Below are positions 9,689-18,314 of a DNA stretch of 64,000 nt, one piece after another. This stretch comes from Domibacillus antri. GTDB taxonomy: Bacteria; Bacillota; Bacilli; Bacillales; Domibacillaceae. Location of the stretch: positions 1-64,000 of the forward strand of contig NZ_MSDU01000020.1 in the NCBI RefSeq assembly GCF_001936625.1, written 5' to 3'. The position numbers and the translations under genes are program-made. Under the pieces are notes generated by a model. That model was not told the origin of the DNA and searched no databases. It was given only the letters and a program-made list of their open reading frames with translations. Positions within the stretch are counted from its first letter, which is position 1. The number at the start of each line of letters is the position of its first letter.

Positions 9689-10219
9689 GTGATTTCAGTG
9701 AGTGGCCAGTCACAATATTCAGACGACATAAAAAAACGATACCGCGCTTCCGCCTGCGGGCCCGTCACTATTTCTGTCATTATGAATTATTGGTTTAAAA
9801 ATGCTTATCCTCTCCATGCCAATGATTTGTACAAAAAGCTGGGTACCACACCAATCGGTCTGTTCCGTTTTATGCTCGTGCGCCGGCTGCGCCGTATTCT
9901 TGGGCCGGATTGGAGCGTCAAATCCTCAAACCGTATTCATGAAGTGATAGATGAGCTGGACAGCGTCCATCCGGTGGCGGCAAAGTTTGACAAATACCTC
10001 ACCTTTCGCTTTTTCAAAAAACCGTTATATGTGTATCACTGGGTCGTGCTGACCGGCTATGAAATTGAAAACGGCGAAATCTATTTATTTTTTCATGATA
10101 ACGGGGCCCCCCGACGCGACAGCAAATTTCAGCGGGCAGCGTTCAGCAGGCACGCCTCCGTTCTTCGTTTCGCTTTAATCACGCCAAAAAGAACCCTGCG
10201 CTTAAGACAGGATTCTTAA
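9689..10219 (+). CDS. C39-like cysteine peptidase domain protein
   Basis: This 176-residue protein of the papain-like C39/YvpB superfamily has a putative catalytic Cys in RASACGPVTISV, a His in YHWVVLTGYE and an Asp/Asn in FFHDNGAPRRD, in the order Cys-His-Asp expected for the fold. The GTG at 9689 is preferred because a GGAGG site lies 7 nt upstream (9677-9681). The longer ATG frame at 9671 would put that RBS inside the gene. There is no signal peptide or membrane segment, so it appears cytoplasmic, unlike most secreted members. The protein is basic. It stands alone after the rnjA terminator, and its last codons form a hairpin (AGAACCCTGC...ACAGGATTCT). The substrate is unknown, and a non-proteolytic role is possible. 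Confidence 0.7.
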   Translation: MISVSGQSQYSDDIKKRYRASACGPVTISVIMNYWFKNAYPLHANDLYKKLGTTPIGLFRFMLVRRLRRILGPDWSVKSSNRIHEVIDELDSVHPVAAKFDKYLTFRFFKKPLYVYHWVVLTGYEIENGEIYLFFHDNGAPRRDSKFQRAAFSRHASVLRFALITPKRTLRLRQDS

Positions 10220-10224
10220 CAGAG

Positions 10225-10774
10225 TGTTGAAAAACAAAAGAGTCAAGAAGAAATTCATTTTTCAAGTGGGATTTTCACTCGAACATGATCAGTGCTGAAT
10301 GGAAGATCAGTCTTTTTTGAACAGGAGCCGATAGGTGAAGCCCGCCGGACTGCGCTTTTCTGTGGGGCGAACGCTGAACCAGCCACCGCTGCGCGCTGTC
10401 CGTTTCAGCCTGTCCGCTCGTCCCACGGAAGTCTCCGTCCGGCAGGCTTCACCAAGTGGGATTGAAAAGCAACGATCATCAATTAAGCAGCAGCTTATCG
10501 TTTGTTTAAGTAGAAAAGAAACCAAATTGATTAGACAGTGGCTGTTCTTCCTCCCCACAAAGGCGCCTGCCCCTTGGAAAGCGCAGCCCCGTGAATGCCG
10601 CGTATTCTTTTCTTCGGCTAAGCGCTGCCGCATCTCGTTTTCTGAATGGACTTGTGTAAATTTCACTCTTTCGCTAATGTCTTTGTCAGTTGCAGTGGAT
10701 CGTTGTAAACCTAAAATGTCAATAAACGTTTTGATTTTAAGAAAGGCTTCGGTTGACAACATCATTTTTCAACA
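10225..10774. repeat. Non-coding element bounded by 10-bp inverted repeats
   Basis: This roughly 550-bp stretch between the C39-like gene and ktrC holds no convincing gene. It is bounded by TGTTGAAAAA (10225-10234) and its exact inverse (10765-10774). It contains an 11-bp direct repeat CAAGTGGGATT (10263-10273 and 10453-10463) and a large GC-rich palindrome (10334-10453). It looks like a non-autonomous mobile or repetitive element of the kind scattered in Bacillaceae genomes; no other copy is in the window. Long open frames on both strands here have skewed, low-complexity translations and no RBS I trust. Confidence 0.5.
10334..10453. repeat. 120-bp imperfect palindrome
   Basis: The left arm begins GGTGAAGCCCGCCGGAC. 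The reverse complement of the right arm begins GGTGAAGCCTGCCGGAC, and matching continues through TTC-GTGGG-CGA-CG blocks. RNA or ssDNA from either strand would fold into a long hairpin. GC content is clearly above the surrounding DNA. Confidence 0.7.
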
Positions 10775-10781
10775 GAATGAA

Positions 10782-10808
10782 AGAACCCTGCTCTGATGGC
10801 AGGGCTCT
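10782..10808 (-). terminator. Terminator-like hairpin at ktrC end
   Basis: Stem AGAACCCTGC (10782-10791) with GCAGGGCTCT (10799-10808), overlapping the ktrC stop. Only a short U-run follows on the minus strand, so efficiency is uncertain. Confidence 0.55.
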
Positions 10809-11467
10809 TAATCATTCATCTTTTTTTCAAAGCGGTCGATATCTTTATCGGCTCCAATAACGATTAATATGTCTTTTAAAAGGATCGGTTCAGCAGCCTG
10901 CGGCGAAACAAGAATTTCCTTTCCCCGCTTAATCGCCACAATATTAATCCCATAGCGGGCACGAATATCAAGATCAATCAGTGTATTGCCGGCAAGGGAC
11001 TCATTGGCTACAATCTCCACAATTGAATGTTCATCCGAAAGCTCCAAATAATCCAGTACGTTATTGGAAACAATATTGTTTGCAATACGGCGGCCCATGT
11101 CGCGTTCCGGATGAACAACCTGATCGGCCCCAATTTTAATTAATACTTTTTCATGATAATCATTTTGGGCCTTGGCCGTCACTTTTTTCACACCAACTTC
11201 TTTTAACATCAGTGTGGTTAAAATGCTCGATTGAATGTCATCACCGATTGCCACAATCACATGGTCAAAGTTCCGGATTCCAAGGCTTTTCAATACCGAT
11301 TCGTCTGTCGTATCGGCCACAACAGCATGGGAAGCAATCGACGCGAATTCATTCACGCGGTCTTCATCTATATCGATCGCCATCACTTCCATCCCCTGCT
11401 CGCTCAATTCTCTGCAAATACTGCCCCCAAATCGGCCAAGTCCAATGACGACAAATTCTTTTTTCAT
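10808..11467 (-). CDS. ktrC: Potassium channel gating subunit KtrC (TrkA-like)
   Basis: This 219-residue RCK protein forms the cytoplasmic gating ring of a Ktr potassium transporter. The N-terminal nucleotide-binding Rossmann motif is VIGLGRFGGSICRELSEQG, followed by the acidic IDIDEDRV. The C-terminal RCK_C half contains LAGNTLIDLDIRARYGINIV. Family members bind ATP/ADP in the N-domain and c-di-AMP in the C-domain. The start at 11467 is preferred because GGAGG (11475-11479) is 7 nt upstream. The membrane subunit gene (ktrD) is not in the window. DarB, another c-di-AMP protein, is encoded at 19819-20259. Confidence 0.92.
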   Translation of the reverse strand: MKKEFVVIGLGRFGGSICRELSEQGMEVMAIDIDEDRVNEFASIASHAVVADTTDESVLKSLGIRNFDHVIVAIGDDIQSSILTTLMLKEVGVKKVTAKAQNDYHEKVLIKIGADQVVHPERDMGRRIANNIVSNNVLDYLELSDEHSIVEIVANESLAGNTLIDLDIRARYGINIVAIKRGKEILVSPQAAEPILLKDILIVIGADKDIDRFEKKMND

Positions 11468-11542
11468 AATCATTCCTCCGCTGTCAAAGCTAAAAAATGG
11501 TGCTTGCTATGACAGTTTATCATGAACATATTAAAAATTCTC

Positions 11543-12562
11543 TTATTTCTTTTTGCCTTTCACATAATCCGCATCGAAAAGAAACAGTTTCATTAACAGA
11601 ATCAGTGAAGGAATTAAGAGAAGCAGCCCGAGAATAAACACGGTCACAAGGGCCGTTGCCATTGCTTCATTCGTCACATTTTCGTGCAATGTGATGTATG
11701 GATACAAAATGTACGGCAAGTGGGATGCCCCATAGCCGAAAAAAGCAAAGAAAAACTGCAGCATGACCATGATAAAGGCTGTTCCATATCGCTTCCCTAT
11801 ATAAATAAACCAGGAAGCGACCGAAAAGCAGAGAAGTGACAATCCAAACATCCACCAGTACTCGGTGACGGCTTTATCATAGTGAACAGGGTTGTGCATT
11901 TGCAGCGACATAAAGACAAGCAGGCTGGCGACAATGGTCGGCGTTGTCCAAAACAGGGCAAACTGCCGCAAAGTCCTTCTCGCCTGTCTGTCATCCGCTC
12001 TGTCCGCATAATACGTTAAAAAGGTCGCACTGATAAACAAGACCGACACGATCGACAGAAAGACGACACTCCACGAAAACGGGCTCGTAAATAATTCTTT
12101 TGCGAGAAACGTGACTTCAACATCTGTAACGGACAGGAAGCCGCCTTCCGAAATCGTCAATGCCGTTGATAACGAAGCCGGAATTAAAAGACCCGTCGCA
12201 CCGTATAAAAACAAGTAAAAGGTGCTGTCACGCGATCCGTAATTGTTAAAGGCGTAAAATGAACCGCGGATCGCAATGAGAATAATCGCCACACTCCCCG
12301 GTATGAGGAGCGCCGTACCATAATAATAAGCGGTAGCCGGAAAAAAGCCGACAATGCCGACAAAAAAGAACACGAAGAAGACATTCGTTACTTCCCAAAC
12401 AGGTGATAAATAGCGGGAAATAAGATCATTGATGATATGGTCTTTTTTCTTCAGCCTCGCATAGTAAGCGAAAAAACCGGCACCGAAATCAATGGACGCC
12501 ACAATTAAGTATCCGTATAAAAACGTCCAAAGAACCGTAATTCCGAGAAGTTCCAGGTTCAT
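11543..12562 (-). CDS. cydB: Cytochrome bd ubiquinol oxidase subunit II
   Basis: This 339-residue polytopic membrane protein of the CydB/AppB family starts MNLELLGITVLWTFLYGYLI and carries the family segment IDFGAGFF and several further hydrophobic helices. With CydA it forms the terminal quinol:O2 oxidoreductase used at low oxygen. The gene lies 15 nt downstream of cydA. No cydCD assembly transporter genes follow, unlike the four-gene cydABCD operon of B. subtilis. Confidence 0.95.
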   Translation of the reverse strand: MNLELLGITVLWTFLYGYLIVASIDFGAGFFAYYARLKKKDHIINDLISRYLSPVWEVTNVFFVFFFVGIVGFFPATAYYYGTALLIPGSVAIILIAIRGSFYAFNNYGSRDSTFYLFLYGATGLLIPASLSTALTISEGGFLSVTDVEVTFLAKELFTSPFSWSVVFLSIVSVLFISATFLTYYADRADDRQARRTLRQFALFWTTPTIVASLLVFMSLQMHNPVHYDKAVTEYWWMFGLSLLCFSVASWFIYIGKRYGTAFIMVMLQFFFAFFGYGASHLPYILYPYITLHENVTNEAMATALVTVFILGLLLLIPSLILLMKLFLFDADYVKGKKK

Positions 12563-12577
12563 AATTATCTCCCTTCC

Positions 12578-13912
12578 TTATCCCCGATTTGGAAAGCGTT
12601 TTTCAAGCTCTGCTTCCGCCGGTGAATTTTTAAACATCTTAATCAAGACAACCACCGTCATCACGCCCAGCACAAGATAAAGGAGCGCAAACATGACAAA
12701 TGTGAGACCGACACTATTACTTGTCGTTGCTGCTTCTGCCACTTTTAAATAGCCCCGCAAAATCCACGGCTGACGCCCCACTTCAGCTAATATCCAGCCT
12801 GCTTCAATGGCAACCATGGAAAGCGGTCCTGAGGCAACAATAGCCCAAAGAAGCGGCTTATTTAATTCGTTCCATTTCTTCACTCTTCCAGCTATCACAT
12901 ATAATGCGGATACTGCCAATACGAACATTCCAATGGAAACCATTATATCAAACATATAATGTATCCAAAGAGGCGGCCGCTCATCCTCAGGAAACTCTTC
13001 CAGGCCAATGACCTCTGTATCAAAAGAATTTCCTGCGAGAAAACTTAAAAATTTCGGTATCCGTATTTCGTTTTCAATTTCGCCATTTTCATTCAAAGTA
13101 CCAAAGAAGATAAGGTCTGCTTCTTTTTCTGTTTCAAAATGCCATTCAGCCGCAGCCAATTTTTCCGGCTGAACTTCAGCCAGAAATTTCGCGGATACAT
13201 CTCCTGTCACAGATACAATGATCGAAAAAATCAGTGTACAAGTAACCGTTAAACGGAGTGCCTTACGCTCATAAGCCCCTTTCCGGCCTTTTAAAATGGC
13301 AAACGCAGCGATCGCCGCTAAAATGGCGGCAGAGGTCATATAAGACGTCATCACAACATGCATGACCTTCGACGGCGTGGCTGGATTAAACATCGCTGCG
13401 ATCGGTTCAATATTGATCATCTCGCCGTTTTTTAAATCAAATCCTTGCGGTGTATTCATAAACGCATTTACGGTCGTAATAAACAAAGCAGAGGCGGATG
13501 ATCCGATCATAACCGGGATCGTTAAAAGCCAATGCGTCCATTTTCCTTTAAAACGGTCCCATGTATACAAATAAATGCCGAGGAAGATCGCTTCAAAGAA
13601 AAAGGCGAATGTTTCCATAAATAACGGCAGGGCAATCACCTGTCCAGCCACTTCCATAAAACTTGGCCATAATAATGACAGCTGCAGCCCAATGGCCGTC
13701 CCCGTTACAACACCGACTGCGACGGTAATGGTGAACCCGCGCGCCCAGCGTCTCGCCAGAAGCAAATAATAAGGATCATTTTTCTTTATGCCGATAAATT
13801 CAGCGATGGCAATCATGATCGGTACACCGACCCCGATCGTGGCAAAAATGATATGAAACATTAATGTCATTGTCGTCAGCATCCTGCTGAGCATGACGCT
13901 ATCCAGTTCCAT
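12578..13912 (-). CDS. cydA: Cytochrome bd ubiquinol oxidase subunit I
   Basis: This 444-residue haem-bearing subunit carries the conserved GRQPW motif (AEVGRQPWILRGYLK), an N-terminal haem ligand His in LMFHIIFATIGVG, and a short Q-loop of the Gram-positive type. The start at 13912 (MELDSVMLSRML) follows GGGAGGG by 8 nt; an ATG seven codons earlier precedes the RBS and is rejected. It is the first gene of cydAB. Rex-type operators at 14013-14041 lie about 100 nt upstream, implying repression when NADH/NAD+ is low. Confidence 0.95.
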   Translation of the reverse strand: MELDSVMLSRMLTTMTLMFHIIFATIGVGVPIMIAIAEFIGIKKNDPYYLLLARRWARGFTITVAVGVVTGTAIGLQLSLLWPSFMEVAGQVIALPLFMETFAFFFEAIFLGIYLYTWDRFKGKWTHWLLTIPVMIGSSASALFITTVNAFMNTPQGFDLKNGEMINIEPIAAMFNPATPSKVMHVVMTSYMTSAAILAAIAAFAILKGRKGAYERKALRLTVTCTLIFSIIVSVTGDVSAKFLAEVQPEKLAAAEWHFETEKEADLIFFGTLNENGEIENEIRIPKFLSFLAGNSFDTEVIGLEEFPEDERPPLWIHYMFDIMVSIGMFVLAVSALYVIAGRVKKWNELNKPLLWAIVASGPLSMVAIEAGWILAEVGRQPWILRGYLKVAEAATTSNSVGLTFVMFALLYLVLGVMTVVVLIKMFKNSPAEAELEKRFPNRG

Positions 13913-14012
13913 GTGTACACCCTCCCTGTTCATTCAGTTAAAGTGATATTATCACGTTACTCGTATTGTAAACCGAATAGATGAACTTTACTACGAATGC
14001 TTCATGAATATT

Positions 14013-14041
14013 TTGTGACAAATTTCACAAACATTTGTGAA
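14013..14041. promoter_or_regulatory. Tandem Rex-type operator upstream of cydAB
   Basis: TTGTGACAAATTTCACAA (14013-14030) matches the Rex consensus TTGTGAANNNNTTCACAA with one deviation. A second perfect palindrome, TTCACAAACATTTGTGAA (14024-14041), overlaps it. B. subtilis cydABCD is Rex-controlled. The site also overlaps the region of the ykuV terminator. Confidence 0.8.
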
Positions 14042-14042
14042 G

Positions 14043-14068
14043 AAAAAGCCGGCATCTGCCGGCTTTTT
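14043..14068 (-). terminator. Terminator of ykuU-ykuV
   Basis: Stem AAAAAGCCGGCA with TGCCGGCTTTTT, directly after the ykuV stop codon. It separates ykuV from cydA. Confidence 0.9.
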
Positions 14069-14072
14069 CTAT

Positions 14073-14528
14073 TTATTCCGCTTTTTCTGTTTCATCCAGT
14101 ACGCGGTTTACACGTTTTTCAAGCATTTTCATGCCGCTTCCACCCGCCTGGAAGTGACGAAGCTGGCCATCCTTATCAAATACATAATAAGCAGGCACAT
14201 ATTGATTTTCAAACGCTTCTGTTAATTTATGTTCGCTGTCCACAAAAATCGGCTGTGTAATCCCATGCTCTGCCGCAACAGACTTGATTTGTTCAAGATC
14301 CAAATCTTCTTCAGAACGAGGCATATGAACAGCCACAACGTTTAATTTATCCGCATAATCATCACGGAATTTGTTCACGCTCGGCATTGCTTCTTTGCAA
14401 AGATAGCAGCTGACAGACCAAAAATGAAGAAGTGTCGGCTTTTCACCGATCAAATCACTTTTAGATAATTCGCCATTCAGCCACTCTGTTGCGCCATTCA
14501 GTTCCGGCATCGGTTCTCTTAATTTCAT
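14073..14528 (-). CDS. ykuV: Thiol-disulfide oxidoreductase YkuV-like
   Basis: This 151-residue thioredoxin-fold protein has an active-site CxxC at C41-Y-L-C44 in HFWSVSCYLCKEAMP and the conserved cis-Pro in NQYVPAYYVFD. There is no signal peptide or membrane anchor, so it is cytoplasmic like B. subtilis YkuV, a general thiol reductant. It lies downstream of the 2-Cys peroxiredoxin gene (77-nt gap) and probably supplies it with electrons. The ATG follows GGAGAGAACG. The pairing ykuU-ykuV is the same as in B. subtilis. Confidence 0.9.
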   Translation of the reverse strand: MKLREPMPELNGATEWLNGELSKSDLIGEKPTLLHFWSVSCYLCKEAMPSVNKFRDDYADKLNVVAVHMPRSEEDLDLEQIKSVAAEHGITQPIFVDSEHKLTEAFENQYVPAYYVFDKDGQLRHFQAGGSGMKMLEKRVNRVLDETEKAE

Positions 14529-14605
14529 CTATCGTTCTCTCCTTTTATGTGTATAGACACATCGAGACCTAACAGATTGTTAGGCCCCGATAAAAAAATC
14601 ATGTA

Positions 14606-15148
14606 TTAAAGAGTTTTTTGGCCTGGTTTCCAGTTCGCCGGGCAAAGACCGCCTGTTTGAAGCGCTTGAAGCACACGAAGTGTTTCATCTACGTCGCGGC
14701 CAATGTTGTTGTGGTTCACAACTTGGTATTGAAGTTCGCCTTCTGGATTGATGATGAACAATCCGCGAAGCGCAATTCCTTCTTCTTCGATTAATACGCC
14801 AAAGTCGCGTGATACAGTGTGGTTTGTATCCGCTGCAAGCGGGTATTTCAAATCGCCAAGTCCGTTATCTTTACGGTCAGTGTTGATCCATGCAAGGTGA
14901 GTATGGATTGTATCTGTAGACACGCCGATTACTTGCGCATCAAGATCTTCGAATTCATCGTAGCGGTCAGAAAGAGCTGTAATTTCTGTCGGGCATACGA
15001 AAGTGAAATCCATTGGATAGAAGAAAAGAACAGTCCATTTGTCGTTTTTCATGTTTTCTTCAAGACTTACTTTACCGAACTCTTTGTTTGCCAGTACTGC
15101 TTCCATCTCAAAGCGTGGAGCCTGTTTACCTACCATACGTTCTGCCAT
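14606..15148 (-). CDS. ykuU: 2-Cys peroxiredoxin YkuU-like
   Basis: This 180-residue AhpC/TSA-family thiol peroxidase reduces H2O2 and organic peroxides. The peroxidatic Cys is C52 in DFTFVCPTEI and the resolving Cys is C169 in GGLCPANWKPG, giving the typical 2-Cys arrangement. The GGLFIINPEG-type segment (here LRGLFIINPEGELQYQ) is present. It is first in a unit with ykuV. A consensus sigma-A promoter (15228-15256) and a PerR/Fur-type inverted repeat (15264-15278) lie upstream, so peroxide induction is likely. Confidence 0.95.
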   Translation of the reverse strand: MAERMVGKQAPRFEMEAVLANKEFGKVSLEENMKNDKWTVLFFYPMDFTFVCPTEITALSDRYDEFEDLDAQVIGVSTDTIHTHLAWINTDRKDNGLGDLKYPLAADTNHTVSRDFGVLIEEEGIALRGLFIINPEGELQYQVVNHNNIGRDVDETLRVLQALQTGGLCPANWKPGQKTL

Positions 15149-15227
15149 GAATAAAAAACCTCCAAAAAATTTGTTTTTAAATGAGAAAGAAGTGGTGAAT
15201 TATCACTTGCTTTCTTTACACAAAATC

Positions 15228-15256
15228 ATTATAACTATTGAAAAATAAAGTGTCAA
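15228..15256 (-). promoter_or_regulatory. Perfect consensus sigma-A promoter of ykuU
   Basis: Minus strand TTGACA (15251-15256), exactly 17 nt, TATAAT (15228-15233). The leader to the ATG is about 73 nt. Confidence 0.9.
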
Positions 15257-15263
15257 CTATTCA

Positions 15264-15278
15264 TTGTAATCATTTTAA
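15264..15278. promoter_or_regulatory. PerR/Fur-type box upstream of ykuU
   Basis: TTGTAATCATTTTAA agrees with the PerR consensus TTATAATNATTATAA at all but two positions. It lies 7 bp upstream of the -35 element. Fur or Zur boxes have similar sequence; the peroxiredoxin context favours PerR. Confidence 0.6.
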
Positions 15279-15452
15279 ATAAAAAAAGATTATTTAAAAC
15301 GACAAATACTTATTCAATCACTAGTTTAGTTTACCATAATTAGTCGAAATAACAAAATAATACGCGTTTATATAAGTTGAGCTTATCTTTTGACTAAATG
15401 GACGATTTTTAAACCGCCTTTCAGTACTGCCAAATAATAGGATGAAAACAAT

Positions 15453-16574
15453 TTATACATGTCCAAGCTTAGTAAAATAACGAGTAATAAACGAGATCGC
15501 TTTATCAATTGCTGATTCATCCGGGTTCAGCATAGCATGATGGAGTCCATAATCCGACCCGACGCCAAGCCAGAACATCATGCCTGGTATTTCTTTCAGC
15601 ATAAATCCAAAGTCTTCCCCTGTCATCGCCTCGCGTGACAGCACAAACTGTATGTCCTTCTTCTCTTTTGCAAATTGAATGAAGCGCCCGGTTACTTCCG
15701 GATCGTTATAGACTTGATAGTATCCGCTGCCGCAGTCAATTTCCGACTCGCATTCAAACGATGACTCAATTCCTTCTAATAGCGCCTGAACGCGCGATTT
15801 TGCCTTATCCATCGCTTCCGGTGACAACGTACGGATCGTTCCCTCCAGTCGCGCATGGTCCGCTATCACATTCTGAACGGCACCGGCCGTCATTTTCCCG
15901 ATTGTCACCACAGCACTGTCAAGCGGATCAACATTCCGAGATACGATTGACTGAAGCTGTGTGACAAAATAAGACGCCGCAACGACCATATCTTTTGTTT
16001 CATGCGGATAGGCTGCATGACCGCCTTTTCCTTTGAAATCAATAAACAATTCCGAAGTATTGGCGAACAACAGACCCGGCTTTGTCGCAATCGTCCCCGC
16101 CGGGTGTTCCGGCGCTATATGCAGCGCATAGATTTCATCCGGCATCCATTCGCGCAGCTCCTCAGAAGCCATCATCGGTTCAGCGCCTCCCGGACCTTCT
16201 TCAGCCGGCTGAAAAATAAAAACGAGGTCATCATTGATCGGATTCGAGGTAAAATGTGTCACCACGCCAAGTGCAATGCTCATATGGACATCATGTCCGC
16301 ATGCGTGCATCCGTCCTTCATGAGTGGATGAAAACGGAAGACCTGTTTTTTCTATGATCGGCAAGCCATCAATATCCGTGCGCCAGCCAATGGTTTTCGA
16401 TGGTTTTATTCCGCTGATTTTCACAATAATACCCGTCCGCCATATTTTCATTTCCATGCGGTCCTGCGGCAATGTACGTAAGTAATTTAATAAGTACTGC
16501 TGTGTCTTCACTTCCTCAAAACCGAGCTCCGGAATTTGATGAAGATCACGGCGGATTTCGACAAATCGACTCAT
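15453..16574 (-). CDS. ykuR: N-acetyldiaminopimelate deacetylase
   Basis: This 373-residue M20D-family metal-dependent amidohydrolase has the motif [10 protein letters not shown] (metal ligands), the catalytic Glu pair in [10 protein letters not shown], and a His in [14 protein letters not shown]. It removes the acetyl group from N-acetyl-LL-diaminopimelate to give LL-DAP for lysine and peptidoglycan. The gene follows dapH (acetyltransferase). The aminotransferase of the same branch, patA, is encoded at 32768-33925. A strong hairpin terminator lies between dapH and this gene, so expression may be partly uncoupled. Confidence 0.92.
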   Translation of the reverse strand: MSRFVEIRRDLHQIPELGFEEVKTQQYLLNYLRTLPQDRMEMKIWRTGIIVKISGIKPSKTIGWRTDIDGLPIIEKTGLPFSSTHEGRMHACGHDVHMSIALGVVTHFTSNPINDDLVFIFQPAEEGPGGAEPMMASEELREWMPDEIYALHIAPEHPAGTIATKPGLLFANTSELFIDFKGKGGHAAYPHETKDMVVAASYFVTQLQSIVSRNVDPLDSAVVTIGKMTAGAVQNVIADHARLEGTIRTLSPEAMDKAKSRVQALLEGIESSFECESEIDCGSGYYQVYNDPEVTGRFIQFAKEKKDIQFVLSREAMTGEDFGFMLKEIPGMMFWLGVGSDYGLHHAMLNPDESAIDKAISFITRYFTKLGHV

Positions 16575-16591
16575 TGTATAGCCCCCTTTTC

Positions 16592-16624
16592 AAAAAGAAC
16601 GCGTGAGCAACTGCCCACGCGTTC
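16592..16624 (-). terminator. Intrinsic terminator between dapH and ykuR
   Basis: Stem GAACGCGTG (16597-16605) with CACGCGTTC (16616-16624), with five U's in the minus-strand RNA. It lies inside what is usually one operon and should reduce ykuR expression relative to dapH. Confidence 0.8.
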
Positions 16625-16637
16625 ATCATCACCGCTT

Positions 16638-17348
16638 TTACAGCTTGCGGAGTTCCTGCATAATTTCTGTTTTTGATTTTGTTTTGTCATCAATTTGTTT
16701 AATAACGCGTGCCGGTGCACCGACAGCCACCGAGAATGGAGGAATATCTTCCGTCACGATCGCTCCTGCTGCTACAACAGAACCTTCCCCGATACGGCAG
16801 CCTTCCAGCACAACTGCATTTGCGCCGATTAATACGTTATCCTCAAGCACAACCGGTGATGCAGACGGGGGCTCAATAACGCCCGCAAGAACTGCTCCTG
16901 CACCAACATGACAGTTTTTACCAACTGTTGCGCGTCCGCCCAGAACCGCGTTCATATCAATCATTGTTCCTTCACCGATCACAGCGCCGATGTTGATGGA
17001 AGCACCCATCATGATTACCGCATTATCGCCGATTTCAACCTGATCTCGGATCACAACGCCCGGCTCGATACGCGCTTTAATGTTTTTCATGTCAAGAAGC
17101 GGAATCGCGGAATTGCGGCGGTCGTTTTCGACTACATAATCCGTAATTTTATCTTTGTTTTGCTCCAATGCTTCAGACACTTCTGCCCACTCACCAAATA
17201 CAACAGCGGATTTCCCTTCACCGAACACTTTCGAAGAAGCGCCGAAGTCAATGCCATCAACGTCTCCGTTTACGTATACCTTTACCGGTGTTGATTTTGT
17301 GCTGTTGCCGATAAAAGCGATAATTTCATGTGCGTCCATCATTTTCAT
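16638..17348 (-). CDS. dapH: Tetrahydrodipicolinate N-acetyltransferase
   Basis: This 236-residue enzyme starts the acetylated branch of diaminopimelate synthesis. The N-terminal DapH domain ([22 protein letters not shown]) is followed by a left-handed beta-helix of hexapeptide repeats (residues about 85-220: [39 protein letters not shown]). The start has an AGGAGG site. It is upstream of ykuR; both belong to the yku cluster of B. subtilis. Cytoplasmic trimer expected. Confidence 0.95.
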   Translation of the reverse strand: MKMMDAHEIIAFIGNSTKSTPVKVYVNGDVDGIDFGASSKVFGEGKSAVVFGEWAEVSEALEQNKDKITDYVVENDRRNSAIPLLDMKNIKARIEPGVVIRDQVEIGDNAVIMMGASINIGAVIGEGTMIDMNAVLGGRATVGKNCHVGAGAVLAGVIEPPSASPVVLEDNVLIGANAVVLEGCRIGEGSVVAAGAIVTEDIPPFSVAVGAPARVIKQIDDKTKSKTEIMQELRKL

Positions 17349-17419
17349 AACTATGTATTCCTCCTGAAACTGCTCATAATGAATTTTTCTGCCTTTACTT
17401 TATCAAAGTGAAGATATTT

Positions 17420-18310
17420 TCACAAGCGATATTCATCCGAATATTGCATAAACCGTTCTACCGTTTCGACAAAAGCCTGCACTTGACGGAGTTCAAACGC
17501 CGCATCATAGCCAAGCATCCATGTATCACGCCGGATCGGTTCCCCATCCCGGTCAAGAAGCGGTATTTTATACAAGTCATTTTCCTTATTTAAAAGCGTG
17601 ATCGCAGGCAATATTGCATAACCAAGGCCATTGAAAGCCATCTGACGGCACGTTTCGATTTGATCCACGACAATGGACCGCTTTGGCGCCATTTGAAAAC
17701 GGTTATGCCACCATTCTTGAATTTCCTGGTCGTAATTGGAATCACTTTTAAATTGAATGAACGGCTTATCAGTTGATAACACTTCTTCCACATCTTGAAT
17801 ATCTTTATCCACTAAATAAAGCGGATCTTCAAACAAGTGAATTTTCCGACCTTTCCATTCAGGTGTTCCCCGAATAATACCGATGTGGACGTCTCCTTCG
17901 TACAGCGCTTTTAAAATTTCACTGCTCCAGCCGGTCATCAATTGAATCTTTGCATGAGGATACCGTTCAACAAATAACTTTAACACTTTCGGAAGCCAGT
18001 TTTGCCCGACGATTGTCGCACAGGCAATTTTTAACGTTCCATGAACTTGCGGTTCAAGTGATTGCAATTCTTCCAGCAGCCGTTCTTTTTTCTCAAGCGT
18101 TTCTTTTGCATATTCAACGATTAGTTCACCAGCGGGCGTTAACGACAGCCCTTTTGTGGAACGGTTGAAAATTTTCATTTCCCATTCCTTTTCAATCGTC
18201 TGCAGCCTCTGGGATAAAGCCGGTTGGGAGACAAAAAGACGCTCTGCCGCTTTTCTCATATTCATTTCTTCAGCCAGCACGGTCAAAAGGCGAAATTCTG
18301 AAAAGGACAT
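17420..18310 (-). CDS. ccpC: LysR-type regulator CcpC
   Basis: This 296-residue LysR protein has an N-terminal winged helix (residues 1-60, FRLLTVLAEEMNMRKAAERL, LSQRLQTIEKEW) and a C-terminal effector domain. Position (the ykuM slot between darB and dapH) and sequence fit CcpC, the citrate-responsive repressor of citB and citZ in B. subtilis. It begins 4 nt after the stop of an MFS exporter gene, which is not the B. subtilis arrangement, so the pair is probably co-transcribed. If the orthology is wrong it remains a LysR regulator, possibly of the exporter. Confidence 0.8.
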   Translation of the reverse strand: MSFSEFRLLTVLAEEMNMRKAAERLFVSQPALSQRLQTIEKEWEMKIFNRSTKGLSLTPAGELIVEYAKETLEKKERLLEELQSLEPQVHGTLKIACATIVGQNWLPKVLKLFVERYPHAKIQLMTGWSSEILKALYEGDVHIGIIRGTPEWKGRKIHLFEDPLYLVDKDIQDVEEVLSTDKPFIQFKSDSNYDQEIQEWWHNRFQMAPKRSIVVDQIETCRQMAFNGLGYAILPAITLLNKENDLYKIPLLDRDGEPIRRDTWMLGYDAAFELRQVQAFVETVERFMQYSDEYRL

Positions 18311-18314
18311 CTTT

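Noticed and set aside
7500-10219. Bacteriocin system formed by the basic 23-residue peptide and the C39-like protein
   Set aside because: The peptide has no double-Gly leader, the C39-like protein has no transporter domain, and conserved housekeeping genes (rpoY-rnjA) lie between them.
10307-10796. Long open frames on both strands (about 150 codons each)
   Set aside because: They lie in the palindromic repeat element, lack a credible RBS, and translate to Arg/Ser-rich sequence without family features. The first 50 codons of the minus frame look more protein-like but stop resembling a protein at the palindrome.
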